A program made the translations under genes and the position numbers. This document shows positions 25,848-38,590 of a DNA stretch of 64,000 bases, one piece after another. Source of the DNA: Gymnogyps californianus (lineage: Eukaryota; Chordata; Aves; Accipitriformes; Cathartidae); the NCBI RefSeq assembly GCF_018139145.2, contig NC_059471.1:208587494-208651493 (forward strand), written 5' to 3'. The notes beneath the pieces are model-generated. The model saw nothing but the letters and a program-made list of their open reading frames with translations, did not search any database and was not told the DNA's origin. Positions within the stretch are counted from its first letter, which is position 1, and every line of letters starts with the position of its first letter.

Positions 25848-28192
25848 ACACAACACTGCTGTCCTTTATATGTCCTTAACTGCTCTGCCTAATTGGAAGG
25901 CTAAAACAGCAATGACTTCTACACCAAATATGAAAGGTTATTTCTGTTACATTTAATTTTGTGAAGGTTTTGAGGTGAGTCAGTAGGGGGACCAAAATGC
26001 TGAGGGATGCAGTGGCGGTGGAGACTAGATGCAACCTAGACAAGCACCAGGACATTAAGAAAAGGAAAAAAGAGAATTGTCTCTCTTCTATGAGAGAAGA
26101 CTGCTTCTTGATGCTCAACTTCTATCACATCCAGGGAACGAGGATTTCGTACAACTTCTGTAAAGAAAGAAGACTCCATCAGTGCTACCTGATTTATCCT
26201 CAGTTCCTTCTGGTGACGGAAACAACTTTCAGCATCCAAATTTCTACTTGACTTATGTAATGTTGGTTAACATTTTCATGTATGATGGAAGCATTAGTTA
26301 GTATGTATTATCAATAAAAATTACCATTGCTGTTAATTGTTTTTTTTAAGACCGATCTCAGTGCTAGTAAGTGGAGACTACAACACTGAAGGACATTTGG
26401 AACTAAAAATGACGAACACTCACAGTTACTTTGCCACAATTTCTTTGTGCATCCCAAGCTGTAAATTCATGTATGTATTTCAATTAAAGGAAGGATACTC
26501 CCTTACTATCATGTTCCCATCCACTTGTTTCTACATTGCAATTAAATGAAGGAAAAGGTCAAAAATGTTCAGTATGTGACTCCAGCCTGTCCAGGTATCT
26601 GTAAAGTCAGTACCAGCTTCTTTATGAGCGAGCATTACTTATTAACAAAATTGATCCCTTCTTGAAAATAGGAGAAACAGCCAATTGTGGCACAAATAAT
26701 GGAATGAGGACTCATCCTCAAATTCAGAAGCTTCACAGGTTAGAAGAATATTCACAAATCCCTGACATATCAGATTTCTCACAATTATAAAATCACATAA
26801 ATCAAGATAAACTTGATTTAACTTGGTGCATTTATTTATTTTAAAAACTATTCATTGGGGGGAGTGTTGCTCATTCAACCAGTTTGTTGTTGTATTTGTA
26901 ATAAAGGTATAGTAATTTAGAAATTTTTTTTTTCCTTTCTTCACTGTCACTCATTATTTATCATTTTGCTGTTCAGAAAAGAAGCCTTTGGAATATCCGC
27001 TGTCAAACTGAAACAACTGTACCAAAAAATTATACTGGCACAATTGTAACGATTACTGCCTATAAGCTACATCTGTGCTCCAGCTAATTCCTTAATAGTC
27101 ATCCTCAGCAAGCATCATCCACACTACTTCAAAAGTAAACACAGTTCTTGCTTTGGAAAGATAAAGGGTAGAGAATAAGAAGTTGCAATCTCACTAAAAG
27201 TAATAGGTAACAGGATCATTTTTAGTAAAACAGGAAAAAAAACCCCATCAAACCTGTTCCTCTTTAACCAATCTACACGAGAAGTAAGATCACCACCAAA
27301 AGTAGGCTTGCACCATGCACAAGTGCCAGTGCAACTAAAGAGGCTTCTTCCCTTACAGAATCTTCCCATAACAAGAAAACAAAATATTTTCTTACAGTTT
27401 TCCAAGGAAAGCTCTGAATTTCAAAACTAAAGTTCATAAATGAAGTATTCTAAAACCAAATTTATACTGTTTTATTCTAATATATACTCTATAAAATATA
27501 TCACTATAAAAATAATAATTCTTGGCCTAATCCATTTATTCAAGATTTTTGTCTCTTCCGTTTAAATCCCTAAGTGCTTCTTTTTCACCACTTGTTAATT
27601 CTTCACAGTACAGCTATGCACAGAGCCCTAGTTCTGGACTACAACACAATTACACCTAACAAACACAGAATACAAAGATCTCTGCCACAAAGTCACAAAT
27701 CTAAAGACAAACTTTTAAAGGTAGTGATTTACCATTTTGGCATTTACTGCTAAAAGACAGTACAAACTGCCTAACGAATTAAAACCGAAACCCACTGGTT
27801 TAACTATGGGGGTGAACTCTTCTCAATACCTCACTCTCTGTTTCCCATTCTGTCTTTGCAATGCAATTTTTGAATCATGAGCAGTTTAAATACAACTACA
27901 TTAAAAATGTGTTGTCATACTAAGATGAAGCTTTAAAGTGTTGTAATTCTGGGAGTTTGAGAGAGAGACAAAGAGGGATTGAAGTGCGGGAAATAAATAA
28001 TCACACCTTAGTGGCACTTCCTGTTAAGTCAGTAAAATCAGTCCTAGCTCAATACACACCATGGCCTTCAGCTGCAGACGTTACATAGCCAAAATGTGGG
28101 TAGTACCTCATAAAGCACAAAAACGTTTATGACTTCATAGAATGCTACAAATGAAGTGGATGCCTGTCGCTATTCCAGGATGACTCCAAGGA

Positions 28193-28378
28193 GTGGAGAG
28201 GACAAGAGGCAACGGGCACAAATTTAAATGCAGGAAATTCCATTTAATCATAACCAAAAATCTTTTTACTGTGAGTACTGTTGAACACTGGCACAAGCTG
28301 CCCAGAGCGGTTGTGGAGTCTCCCTCCTTGGAGATATTCAAAACCCTAATGGACATGGCCCTGAGCAACCTGCTCTAG
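28193..28378 (+). pseudogene. CR1 ORF2 C-terminal remnant
   Basis: The frame reads ERTRGNGHKFKCRKFHLIIT, then KNLFTVSTVEHWHKLPRAVV, then ESPSLEIFKTLMDMALSNLL, and stops at the usual CR1 position (CTCTAG). This matches the C-terminal tail of CR1 ORF2p, downstream of the reverse transcriptase domain. It has no ATG and no catalytic domain, because the copy was 5'-truncated at insertion. Although the 61-codon frame is uninterrupted, it is a dead fragment and not a gene. Confidence 0.88.
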
Positions 28379-28458
28379 TGACCCTGCTTGAGCAGAAGGG
28401 TTGGACAAGATGACCTCCAGAGGTGCCTTCCAGCCTGCAGCAGTTCTGTGATTCTGTG
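28193..28458 (+). mobile_element. CR1 retroposon, 5'-truncated 3' end
   Basis: Plus-strand CR1 remnant beginning near GTGGAGAGGACAAGAGGCAA and containing TTTACTGTGAG, CTGCCCAGAGCGGTTGTGG, GGTTGGACAAGATGACCTCC and the tail TTCTGTGATTCTGTG. It covers the last about 60 codons of ORF2 and the 3' UTR. The tail form (ATTCTGTG, 'gaccctgcttgagcag') differs from that of the 31- and 60-kb copies, so it belongs to another CR1 subfamily. About 266 bp. Confidence 0.92.
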
Positions 28459-31131
28459 TGAGAAGGTATCTAACATATAGAATAAAAGACTGAGTCTAGC
28501 AAACTCTTCTGCAATCAATGGGTTTTTTCAAACATAAGTGAACACGGTGAATTCAAGGAAAGTACTCACATACAATGAATTACTTAAAGGTGTTAATTTT
28601 TTGCAGCATGAGGATAGGTTTGGGACTTCCAGAGGGATAGTGAAAATAATGTGATATTGACTTACAAAAGCATTTCTCTCAGGACAACCTGCAATTCCAG
28701 AAGTGGAAGAAATTAATAAGATACCCATTCTGCAAAAAGAAATTGTTCCCTTCTAACAGTGTAAATCAGAAATAACTTCATACAAGTCAGTTAAGATACA
28801 CTACTGTGAAACTGGTTTAGCATTAAGCATCTTTCTGCAGTGTAGGAACTGTCTCATTGCCACCCAATTCAGTGCCCAATGTAACACGCAGATCTTTTAA
28901 AGGTCTGGAAGAGCAACTGACCTGTTTCTAAGAAAACGATACCCAGGCATTGGGATCAGCTCAGAGGCTTGCTTCCCAGCTGGTGGATTTAAACACATTT
29001 GCAGTCCAGATAAAAGGGAGAAGGCTAAATACATGCCTCTAAGGACAAGATGCTCCCAGAAGAGCAGGCCTTACAGCATCTTTCTGTAGAGACGGTTGAA
29101 GGACCATTGATGCTGTCTGAGTGCAAGGAAGATAAAGATTTTCTGCTGTTGTGGTTCACTGCTCAGAGGTGCCTGGCTCTTTTGCTAGACGGGAAATGGG
29201 AATTGATTGGAGATTCCACATTAGGTGGCTGACTCTGTGTGGAAGGATACTAGAGGCAAGACCAGCCTTGCACCAACTTTTCCTCAGCGTTATTCCCTGC
29301 TGTCTGATCTCAGTGATCGCCCCAAAAGAAAGAACTGTGGAAGGATGGTTATCCTGCTTTTTCTGTCATCTCTTTCTTGTATTTACCCTAACAAAAAGGA
29401 TGATCTTTAGGGCAGAAACTAAGCCTATATTTGCACAGTTTCAAAAGTGTAACCCACTGTCAGGTATGCCAAAATAAGTAAGAATTCAGCACCTAGTTTA
29501 TTCATCATCAGTCAGTGGGGAAGGAGGGAAAACATGGTGTTTACAGATATGCAAGATCTCAAAAAATGAATACTGATGTAAATTATGTCACATCAGTGCT
29601 CAAGGAATATGCTACTAAGAAAAATCAGAGCAAAAACCAAAACAACATCAGTAACAAAAGCATCAGGCTTTTTCTGTGTAGAAAAGAAAAAAAGAAATAA
29701 AGATCTCTTTTCCTTGCTTATGGTTTTAAGAGTGGAAAAGCCTTTCACCTTACTTAAAATCACAAGATGAATGGAAAAAACTATAAAATCAATGTTACAG
29801 AAATAATTATTTTATTTCATTTTGTACTTACATATACCCTTCAACGATTTATCTAATTCTTTAGGCGATGTGAATATTTGTTTCAAGTTGCTTATCTCAC
29901 CAATATGAAATGGAAGCAAGACTTATGCCCTTGAGACATGAATAATAATAATATTGAACATCTGACTCAGTCCACCAGGGCAGTAATTTGGGCAGGATTA
30001 AAGAAATAAAATCAGAATTCATAAAGCACTGAGAGAAAAGCAGAGAACTCAGCTATGTAGTCTACAAAAGATGCTTCATGTTTCTACACAGATTTCAGCT
30101 GAGCTCTGTTATTTAGCACATGGAAGTCTTAAAAAAACCCATGGTGTAAGTAACAGCTGTGGGGTCACTGAAAAGCTGAGGGGTACATTACATAAAAGTT
30201 GGCGATAACATGAAACAGCAGGTCCTGATGTGCCTCAAGTAGTTTTTATGAGTTATATCTTGAGATTTTTAGACACCTGGACTCTTTCTCTGCCTGAGGA
30301 ATTATAAGTGACCCAAAGCATATAGAGTGTGTGCCTCTCCTGACAGAGACCAAAACTTCCAACTGTGAAACATTCACAGGGAAACGTCAGCCTGGTTATC
30401 CATGACTGAACAAATGCATGGGCCAACAGGTAGATCATTTGTTGTTGCTTTTTGGCGTTGTTTTTTTTTTTTTTTTCAATTTCAATTCTTTTCAAGAAGC
30501 ATTTGTCACAAATAGGCAGCAAATTAATTTTCCATCTTAGATTATAGGATTAACCAAAACGAATTATATCAGCTAGCCTTAGCAAATACAGCAGTTTGGA
30601 CTAAACTAAAATTTAATCTTAAAGGGTCTTGCTGATATAAGTGGATTGAGGTTTACACCTAACACATGCTAGTCACTGGTAAACTATTTTTCATTGTTTC
30701 TCGCACACTATTTGCAAGTGCGATGTGGGAGCGTTACAAGCAACTTTGCGGTGCTAAAAATAGATTGGGGGAACTCACAGATTCCATGCTGGAATCCACA
30801 ATTTAATAAAATAGCTTGCACTTCCTTGTGTTAATGTTCCAAGGGGAATACAGTGCCATAATACAAATGCATTTTTCATATATCCAACATCACTCCCTGC
30901 CAAGCGTATTTCTTCTCTCAAGATGACATCTTCTGTACTTGAGAACATCAAAATGGACAGTAAAAAGCATTTGCAGGACTGTATTTCCACAACAAGCTTT
31001 CTACAGACTTCATTCTGAAGCACAAGTCTGCATAAAGCTCTGGTTTGAGTCAACTGAGCAGCCTATTTTGCAGCTCTAACTCTGCTGGTTTAACTGTGTG
31101 ACTCAGCCAGCAGCAACATAACAGTTTGGAT
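28459..31131. other. anonymous non-coding DNA
   Basis: No gene recognised. Overlapping frames at 29050-29477 (up to 108 codons) lie in a slightly GC-richer patch but show no family resemblance or splice context. A 16-T run lies at 30461-30476. Confidence 0.55.
30461..30476. repeat. poly(T) tract, 16 T
   Basis: Uninterrupted 16-T run. No retrotransposed body recognised on the minus strand beside it. Confidence 0.8.
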
Positions 31132-31974
31132 GCAAGTTTGCTGACGACACCAAGCTGTGTGGTGCAGTCGGCACGCTGGAGGGAAGGGATGCCATCCAGA
31201 GGGACCTTGACAGCTTGAGAGGTGGGCCCGTGTGAACCTCATGAAGTTCAACAAGGCCAAGTGCAAGGTCCTGCATCTGGGTCGGGCAATTCCAAGCACA
31301 AATACAGGCTGGGCAATGAGTGGATTGAGAGCAGCCCTGAGGAGAAGGACTTGGGGGTATTAGTGGATGAAAAACTGAATATGAGCCAGCAACGTGCTCT
31401 CACAGCCCAGAAAGCCAATCGCGTCCTGGGCTGCATCAAAAGAATTGTAACCAGCAGGTTGAGGGAGGTCATTCTGCCCCTTGACTCTGCTCTCGTGAGA
31501 CTCCACCTGGAGTACTGCGTTCATCTCTGGGGCCCCCAACAAAAGAAGGACATGGACCTGTTGGAGCAAGTCCAGAGGAGGGCCACAAAGATGGCCAGAG
31601 GGCTGGAGCACCTCTCCTATGAAGACAGGCTGAGAGAGTCGTGGTTGTTCAGCCTGGAGAAGAGAAGGCTCTGGGGAGACCTTATTGCAGCCTTCCAGTA
31701 CCTAAAGGGGAACTACAAGAAAGCTGGAGAGGGACTTTTTACAAGGGCATGTAGTGACAGGACAAGGCTTAACGGCTTTAAACTGAAAGAGGGTAGATTT
31801 AGATTAGATGTAAGGAAGAAGTTCTTTACTGTGAGGGTGGTGAGACGCTGGAAGAGATTGCCCAGAGAGGTTGTGGATGCCCCCTCCCTGGAAGTGTTCA
31901 AGGCCAGGCTGGATGGGGCTTTGAGCAACCTGGTCGAGTGGAAGGTGTCCCTGCCCATGGCAGGGGGGTTGTAA
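31132..31974 (+). pseudogene. CR1 ORF2 (reverse transcriptase/C-terminus) remnant with two frameshifts
   Basis: The catalytic block FADDTKLCGAVGTLEGRDAI starts at 31137 in one frame. A missing base near 31213 shifts the frame, and a second missing base in the G run at 31284-31286 shifts it again. From there it stays open through the [41 protein letters not shown]-like and ALSNLVEW blocks. The usual stop (CTAG) has become CGAG, so the frame reads 11 codons further to a TAA-type end at 31974. All this is known CR1 ORF2p layout: RT palm, then the conserved C-terminal segment. The endonuclease and N-terminal RT are absent through truncation. Non-functional. Confidence 0.92.
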
Positions 31975-32027
31975 CTAGATGATCTTTAAGGTCCCTTCCA
32001 ACCCAAACCATTCTATGATTCTATGAT
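31132..32027 (+). mobile_element. CR1 retroposon, 5'-truncated (about 0.9 kb)
   Basis: A plus-strand CR1 copy beginning abruptly at the reverse transcriptase FADD motif region (GCAAGTTTGCTGACGAC) and running through the ORF2 C-terminus and 3' UTR (CTGCCCATGGCAGG, GTCCCTTCCAACCCAAACC) to the tail ATTCTATGATTCTATG at 32010-32025. No target duplication is evident, as usual for CR1. The tail and 3' UTR match the 60.7-61.8 kb copy far better than the 28.2 kb one, so these two are the same or sister subfamilies, in the same orientation 29 kb apart. Confidence 0.95.
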
Positions 32028-33706
32028 GATTCTACCAAAATGAGATTCACCAAGGTCACGATTTATATCTTTGCTTCTTTTTTTATTTTTACCACTGCAA
32101 AACCAAGAGACACTCTTACTGTCTAATCTATCTTCACGTTTTATGCCCCCAAAAAGTAATATTCCCCTGAGGCTGGGATCACCTCTAGGTATGACAGTCA
32201 ATCAAGTGAGTAATAAAGAAGATTAATGTAATTTCTATCACAGAGGTGAAGTTATCTTGGAACACGAACATCTGGGTAAACTTCAACTCCTGCACAAACC
32301 TTCCATACGAGTTAGACACTTTATCAAGGCTCCAGAGGCTTTGACCATATCAAGTTAAGCAGAGCCATGAGTGCCTCCAGGCACTGCAATTCAACACTTG
32401 ATGCCATTTAAATGTTAGACGAATCACTGGCCTTAGTTTCTGACCACGTAAATAGCACCGTCCCAAGCAATCTCCAATGGGCAGGTTGTGGGAGTTAGCC
32501 TGGGCCAGGTATGGATGTGACCACTTCACTTTACTGGGTGAAATAGTTCAGTTCTAGGGGAGTGTGTAATTTTCTGCCAGCAGGTCTCAGCACCTTCTGG
32601 ACATACTCAGATCACCTGCATAAATAGAGCTGAAGAACTGACTCATAATTTATTCTTAACCTTGAGGAATTAATGAGGACTTTTGCCACAGAAGCTAATG
32701 GGCTATGATTTTAGGTACAGACTTGCCAAGTTTCATACAGTGACGATATGCATGTAGCTCCCATCTAACATGGCTATGCTGAGACCCCATCACCCTGAGC
32801 CCAAAGCCTGGTGCCACTTCTAACCCCACCTCGTGTCCCCACACACCTGCTATAGCTGGTTGTGGATCAACTGGAGGCTCATAGCCTGCAGCACCCAGAG
32901 TATGAAATAGGCAGTGATGGTCCACTGCAGCAGAGGAAATGTCGCATAAAAATGCACATTCCCCACCAGCAGCCTAACATTAAGGATCCTTCACGTTGCT
33001 GGACTAAGCCCCAGGTGTGCAGGTGATCTGGCCTCAATAGTAGAGACACGGCTTAGCTTTCACCCCTGTCCTGTGGCCAGATGAGAAACATTCAGACACT
33101 GGATTTCTCAAAGCTTGAAGGATCCACATATCCAGCTTTGAGCTCTGTAAAATCAAATCACTCACACTTCCCCACCGTGATAATGCGCTGTGAAACCAAA
33201 CTCAAACTGTTTCCAAGACATTCAGATGCCGTGTTCACCAGCAGCATGTAAGTCTTTACATAAATAAAATTAATTTATCCAATGCTGTAGAATGAAGCTA
33301 CTTGATATCAACGCCAAGGAAATTTCTTAGGAATGACTAGATTTTGCAAATTAGAAAGGAATAAACTTCATTAAAACACGGCTATCATAAATTCTGCTGT
33401 ATTTATTTGACAAGTTATAGCTCAGTAATCTAGCAGATATGCCGTAGTACATTTCGTAAATGCAATTAAGCCTTAGTAGTATGAGACCTCACTACAGCAT
33501 TTGCTATTAAATCCTTACTGAGGGCTGTAAAAGAGAGAGAATAATTTATTTTCTTTCTTCCCTCTCTTTTTTTGGGAGATTATAAAGTGAACTGCTTAAC
33601 GAAGTGCAGATTATCATTATTTTACTGAACATAACTGTGACACAATATTTACACATAATTAATTTATCTCTGACTTTCCCAGTCATAAAGAAGCTCAGAA
33701 CACAGC

Positions 33707-33743
33707 GGAAAAGGATGAGGGAAAAAGAAAAAAAGAAAGAGAA
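33707..33743. repeat. purine-rich tract
   Basis: A mostly G/A run (GGATGAGGGAAAAAGAAA and onward) of about 37 bases with one T. Low-complexity sequence. Confidence 0.6.
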
Positions 33744-35993
33744 TTTGAATTTCTTTGCCATCTTTTAGGGCAACAGGGAGGGAACCCTGGGGAAAAATAC
33801 CCAAAGTTAGTTGCTGGTTGCACAGTGATCACAGTGATGCTAAATATGGCTCCCAACAGCAGGCAGAGAAGTCAGAACTGTGCAACAGATCTGTACAACA
33901 GTGCACAGGGGGAACCCAGCTGACAAGGAAGCAATGCAGCCAGGCCCTGGATCAGGCCAGCATGTTCAGCTGGCCAATTCCTTCGTCATTCCAGTCACTC
34001 ATCCCTATTTATGAAATTGGCAGTATAAGAATATATCTGGGTTTTGTCATATCAGTATCTCCTGTGCTGTCCAATCCACTGGATAATCAGAGTCAATAAG
34101 CTACCTCATGAGCACCCCCGATTCCAATTATCACTGAAGAAATGCAGGAGTTGAATTAAAACTTATGAATATCAAGAATGAAAACTAAAACAAACTAGTA
34201 TTTCTCTTATTTACCTTCTGGATTTCCCATCACAGAACTGGGATTAGAAATCGCATGAAGAATATATAAATAAGAAGTTCACATTCAGTCTCTTGACCTT
34301 GGCAGCCAGATTCCCTGATGCTCCTCAGAACCTGCAAGATATCTTTAGCATCCTCAAAAATGCTGTTGTCCCAAATGTGTTTAATGACTGTCATCCCTGA
34401 TTCTCTATTGAGAGCTAGTAGTAAACTGAAGTTCTTTTTCTCCTTTACGCTTCAAATACAGAGAGTAGATTTAAATCTGTATGCTTAAAGAGCTTGGTAC
34501 TGAGATATAAACCTCACCCCATCAGACCTCAGAAAAATTTTCATTCACAGCAGGCCATATCAAACTATAATTAGTTTAGTGAAAAGTCTGTTAGGTGTTG
34601 AATTTGCCTTTCATAAAGAGGTTGCTCCACATTTGGTTAAATCCTCATTACAAACCAAGCCTACTTGGCAGTGAGTTAAAAACATGCATTATGATTAAGT
34701 GCAAATTTATGATTTATAGGACACATTTATGGGAAGGGTGGATCTCTCATTGGATTGCCAGGGAGTAAACAGACAAATAAAAACATATCTGTTGTGAAAT
34801 GAGCATCGTTTTTCAGGGCAGAGGCAACATCAGGATGAGACTTCTTGATTTCTGAGTACCAGCTGACACTGTGCAAATATCCTGAGAGCTTTTTAGCTGA
34901 AGGAAATAGAGGAAGAATTACATGCAGTTAAACTTGAGAACAGGTAGCTATCAGTTGCGGGATAGTTGTTTATGCTTGAGCATCTGTCTCTAAAAAAAGC
35001 AGCTATCCTATTAGTTTTATATTTTCAATAGAATACATTCTTTATGTTTGCCTTAAGTAAGTGATGTCAGTGCTGTTGGAAAACTGCACTCCATCCCTCA
35101 GTCAATCAATTGTAACCAGGGGGACTGGTCCACTCTTTAGGCTCTCAATACCCCAAACACAAGAATAAAGGTCTCCAAGATGCTGCAGTGTGCTCCCCCA
35201 CTAATCTGCAAGGCATAGTTTAGAAGTCAGTAAAGTAGGATATCAGTTCTGAAGCCACACATCCGAGTAGCAAACATTAAACACAGTCTTCATTGCATTT
35301 AGCAGGATAGCAGGAAGACCATCTGTATAGATGAGGAAAACTGCCTTCACAGCAACTGCTCCTGTGCTGCTTCTTTCCATCAAATCTCTCCTCCAGACTG
35401 CTTCAGTACTTTTCCTTGCCTTATTTGCTTCGCTTGGCCAGTTCTTTGTCCTTCCTGTAGCCTGTGAGCAGAGTAACACCACCAGCAGCAACACTGCTCT
35501 CCAGCTGAACACAGAAGGGCAGTTCCCGCACTCCTTGGCCCATCCCCAATTGTGCATGATGGAGAAGAGAGAAGGAAACATGGGAAAGAAAACTCTCTTA
35601 AACACTCAAGGGAAGGGAGAAGTGAGCAGAGCTGCTACTGAGCTGTTGGGCCATCTGCTCTCCCTGGCCTAGCTCTGAGAAAGGTGTAGGCTCACAGCTA
35701 GAAGGGGAAACAACACTAACTCCTTCACCTCCTGAAGTAGGTCTCATTCACTGCTGCAGGCAACCCATCGCCCAGGAAGATTGCTTCCTGTAAAGGAAAG
35801 AAATTTTAAGGTCTGTACTTTCCTGAATTATCTTGTAATTGCTTTTATCCTAACAGACAAAGAAATGTAAACCAGAGAAAAATCCTGCACAAAAAGAACT
35901 TTCTGACAAAAACAGGCAAACTAGCTCTCCATCAGTTGATCTTCTCTAGCTCAAGAGGAATATAAAGGTTTTTTGTGGTGTGCTTGTTTCCCT

Positions 35994-36010
35994 CCCCCCC
36001 CCCCCCCCCC
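35994..36010. repeat. homopolymer of 17 C
   Basis: Seventeen C in a row, preceded by CCT. The opposite strand is a long G run able to form intermolecular or bulged quadruplexes. It is also a likely site of sequencing length error. Confidence 0.85.
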
Positions 36011-38254
36011 ATGTGCACAGAGATTTATTTCTAGCCCTACAGAGCTGAAGGTACAATTTTCACTATGTGAACTCCCTAGATAGTTCCAGGAACACAGAAG
36101 AGCAGGTCATCACATTATTATTGCACAGAATACTTCACAGAGGACAAACTAAAAGTATGGTAGGAAAAAACCTATGCAAACTTTTTTTTAAAAAGGTTCT
36201 CCTATTTAAAAGCATGAAGATTGAATAGGACGTTATGAACTGGATATTTCTAGTTTCCATCTGATTCTTGAATTTTGCAGACATAAGCAGTATAATAAAG
36301 AATGAGAAGATTAGAAAATAATGTCAGCTTCTAAAAACCACAGTGTTTCTTCTTGTCTTGATTTATACAGAAATCTAAATATAATAATGTATGGATTCCC
36401 TTATTTGTAATTAACAGGGCAGAGGTTGTGATTCATAAGGGTATAATTACTGTATTTTTCCAGAAGAACATAAATGAGAACAACTTTAAAAGAACAGAAG
36501 AAAAAAACATTACAAGCAAAACTGAATAGAAAGAATGTAGAGTACTATTGCAGCTCAACAAAAGCCAAGAATGCGAATTATAAATCACTCAATTGCACAG
36601 GAAAGTCCAGTTCACACTCATACTAATTAAAGGATGTCTTCATGAACAATCTAAAAAGTCAGCTGAAATTAAATTTTCTTAAAGGATTGAAGTTGTAAAA
36701 GCAATGGAAATACTTAGACCAGAACAGCAAACTGCCAAAGGCACATGATGTTCCAGAGCAATGCAGAAAAGAGGAACATGTCAGAAGCATTTATTTTTGA
36801 ATTCCTTATAAACAAGCCAAACTGGAAGGCAAGATACCTTCAGTTTACCCTAGCACACAGTGTTCACAACCCCTTCCCTTCTTTCAATTACTATACACCA
36901 TTAGTACTCAGTGAATTAGATTGTTTCAGATAAATTAGCAAAGAATTCAGGTGTTAAAATTAGACCCACTGAAATAATTATTCTGCAGCTGGAAGACTGC
37001 AGCTGTACACCATAATGTGTTCTGTAAGCACTATTTCACTTTTCAATAATTAAATATTCATCGGACTACAGACAGAGACAGACTGACTCGGCAAGCCTAA
37101 GGGTTCAGAGATAGGAGATCAAAGCTCAAACCTTTGCTCCAAATAAGGCTTAAAAGAGATTTGAATGTGGGATTCCCTCTGTCCTGGGGAACATCTAACT
37201 GCTTGATATTTAGGACTATAAAGTGAGGCAACACTGTTATTTCAGCTCCTGAGAGCAAATAGCTCCTTCTCCTGAGGAACTGAATCTTTTAACAGTTGAA
37301 CTTCCTGTATATATGATTTCAACACTTTATTGACACTACTTCTAGACTAGTAAAACAAATAGGGTCATGGGACAGACTCAAGCACTGGTCCATGACTATC
37401 CATCCTGTTTTACTGTTAGCATGCATCCTGGTTTGATATTACCTCTGTCAAAAATTAGTCAGTTTGGGGGACAGCGCTAGACAGACCCTCATCCCTACAC
37501 GGCTCCCTCTTGCAGGCGGATGAGCAAGTTTAGCTGTAGGGATGCAACCTGTGCCATACAAGGCCAGTAAACAGGCTTCAGTAGAGATACAACTTCAGAG
37601 GCCACAGCATCAGGCAGATTTCTTGGAAGCACCAAAACCAGCAAGTAACTGGATTCTACCTCACAACAGACATATTCACAAGGAAAATGTCAAAAAGAAC
37701 TGGAAAGATTTTGCTGTTAGAAGTTCCACCAGCACTGAAACCTGGGGAATTGGGAAGACAACAGTAACACAAAGTTGCCCAGACTAGACTCTTTAATTGC
37801 AAGCAGTCATCCTCAGCAGAAAGGAAGGCGATCAGGAGAGCCTGATGTCCCATAACTGCTGGTTCTGAGGCACCTGATGCGCTCAAGAGTCTTCAGACAA
37901 CTAAAGGAGAAAAGAATTACCATGAAATTAATAGAGATGTAACATAAAACCGGAGAGGGGGGGAAAAAAAAAGGTACAAAAAGAAGGCCAAAGGAGAATT
38001 TGCAAATGATACGGCATATGATACCACACATGGAACCTCGTCTGAGCTAAAAAAGACAGTCTTGCAATTTGCAGAGGCTAGATAAATTCCTAAAAAAAAT
38101 GAGACTGTAATTTGGATCAGTAAGAATATAAACCAGAGAAAGAACAGTTACAGTTTACAAACTAAAATTTACCAATCGAAAGAAATTATCTAATAGAATG
38201 AAGCTTATCAAAAATGACAACACTTTTGCCTGAGACATCCAAAATACTGGGGGG

Positions 38255-38268
38255 AAAAAAAAAAAAAA
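38255..38268. repeat. poly(A) tract preceded by G5
   Basis: GGGGG followed by 14 A. Low-complexity sequence. The frames that read through it on the minus strand owe their Phe/Pro-rich runs to this tract. Confidence 0.75.
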
Positions 38269-38573
38269 GACCTGAGGCAGTAAGGCAGACAGAGTTCGAA
38301 GCAGTAGCACAGCAAAAACAACACACGCAGTTGCATACACTGTCAAAATGAAAATAAGCCAAGAAAATGCCCAGGAGATAAAAAAATTTTGCAAATGTAG
38401 CCAGCACATACATAGCATAGAGGGGAAAAAACAGTCTTTTTTGATCAGCATTTTTGTGAGAGTAATACATGATGTTCTGAAGAAAGTGGGGAAAGAGAAG
38501 ACAAAATAGACAAGAGGATCGCAGCTGATAGCTCAGACATTCATATCTGCCACAGTTTCATAACTATTTGATA

Positions 38574-38590
38574 GTGTATGTGTGTGTGTT
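38574..38590. repeat. short (TG)n microsatellite
   Basis: GTGTATGTGTGTGTGTT: about seven TG units with one interruption. Confidence 0.7.

Larger units (their letters stand above)
13950..28192. other. anonymous AT-rich non-coding DNA
   Basis: Fourteen kilobases without a supported gene or recognisable young repeat. The longest frames (18005-18385 plus, TTG start; 21241-21639 plus, GTG start; 22208-22621 minus, ATG start, 137 codons) show no known domain and no exon context. A 17-A tract lies at 23188-23204, a palindromic (TA)-rich stretch at 24713-24745 and two long G runs at 25832-25847. GC is locally higher around 21.2-22.8 kb, which is where chance frames are longest. Confidence 0.55.

Noticed and set aside
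31713..31958. Minus-strand frame inside the 31-kb CR1
   Set aside because: Antisense shadow of CR1 ORF2; a similar frame appears antisense to the 28-kb and 60-kb copies, as expected from shared sequence.
35331..35672. 113-codon ATG frame with a signal-peptide-like start
   Set aside because: Poor start context (T at -3), an overlapping 120-codon frame on the other strand, and no family resemblance; a hydrophobic start alone is weak evidence.
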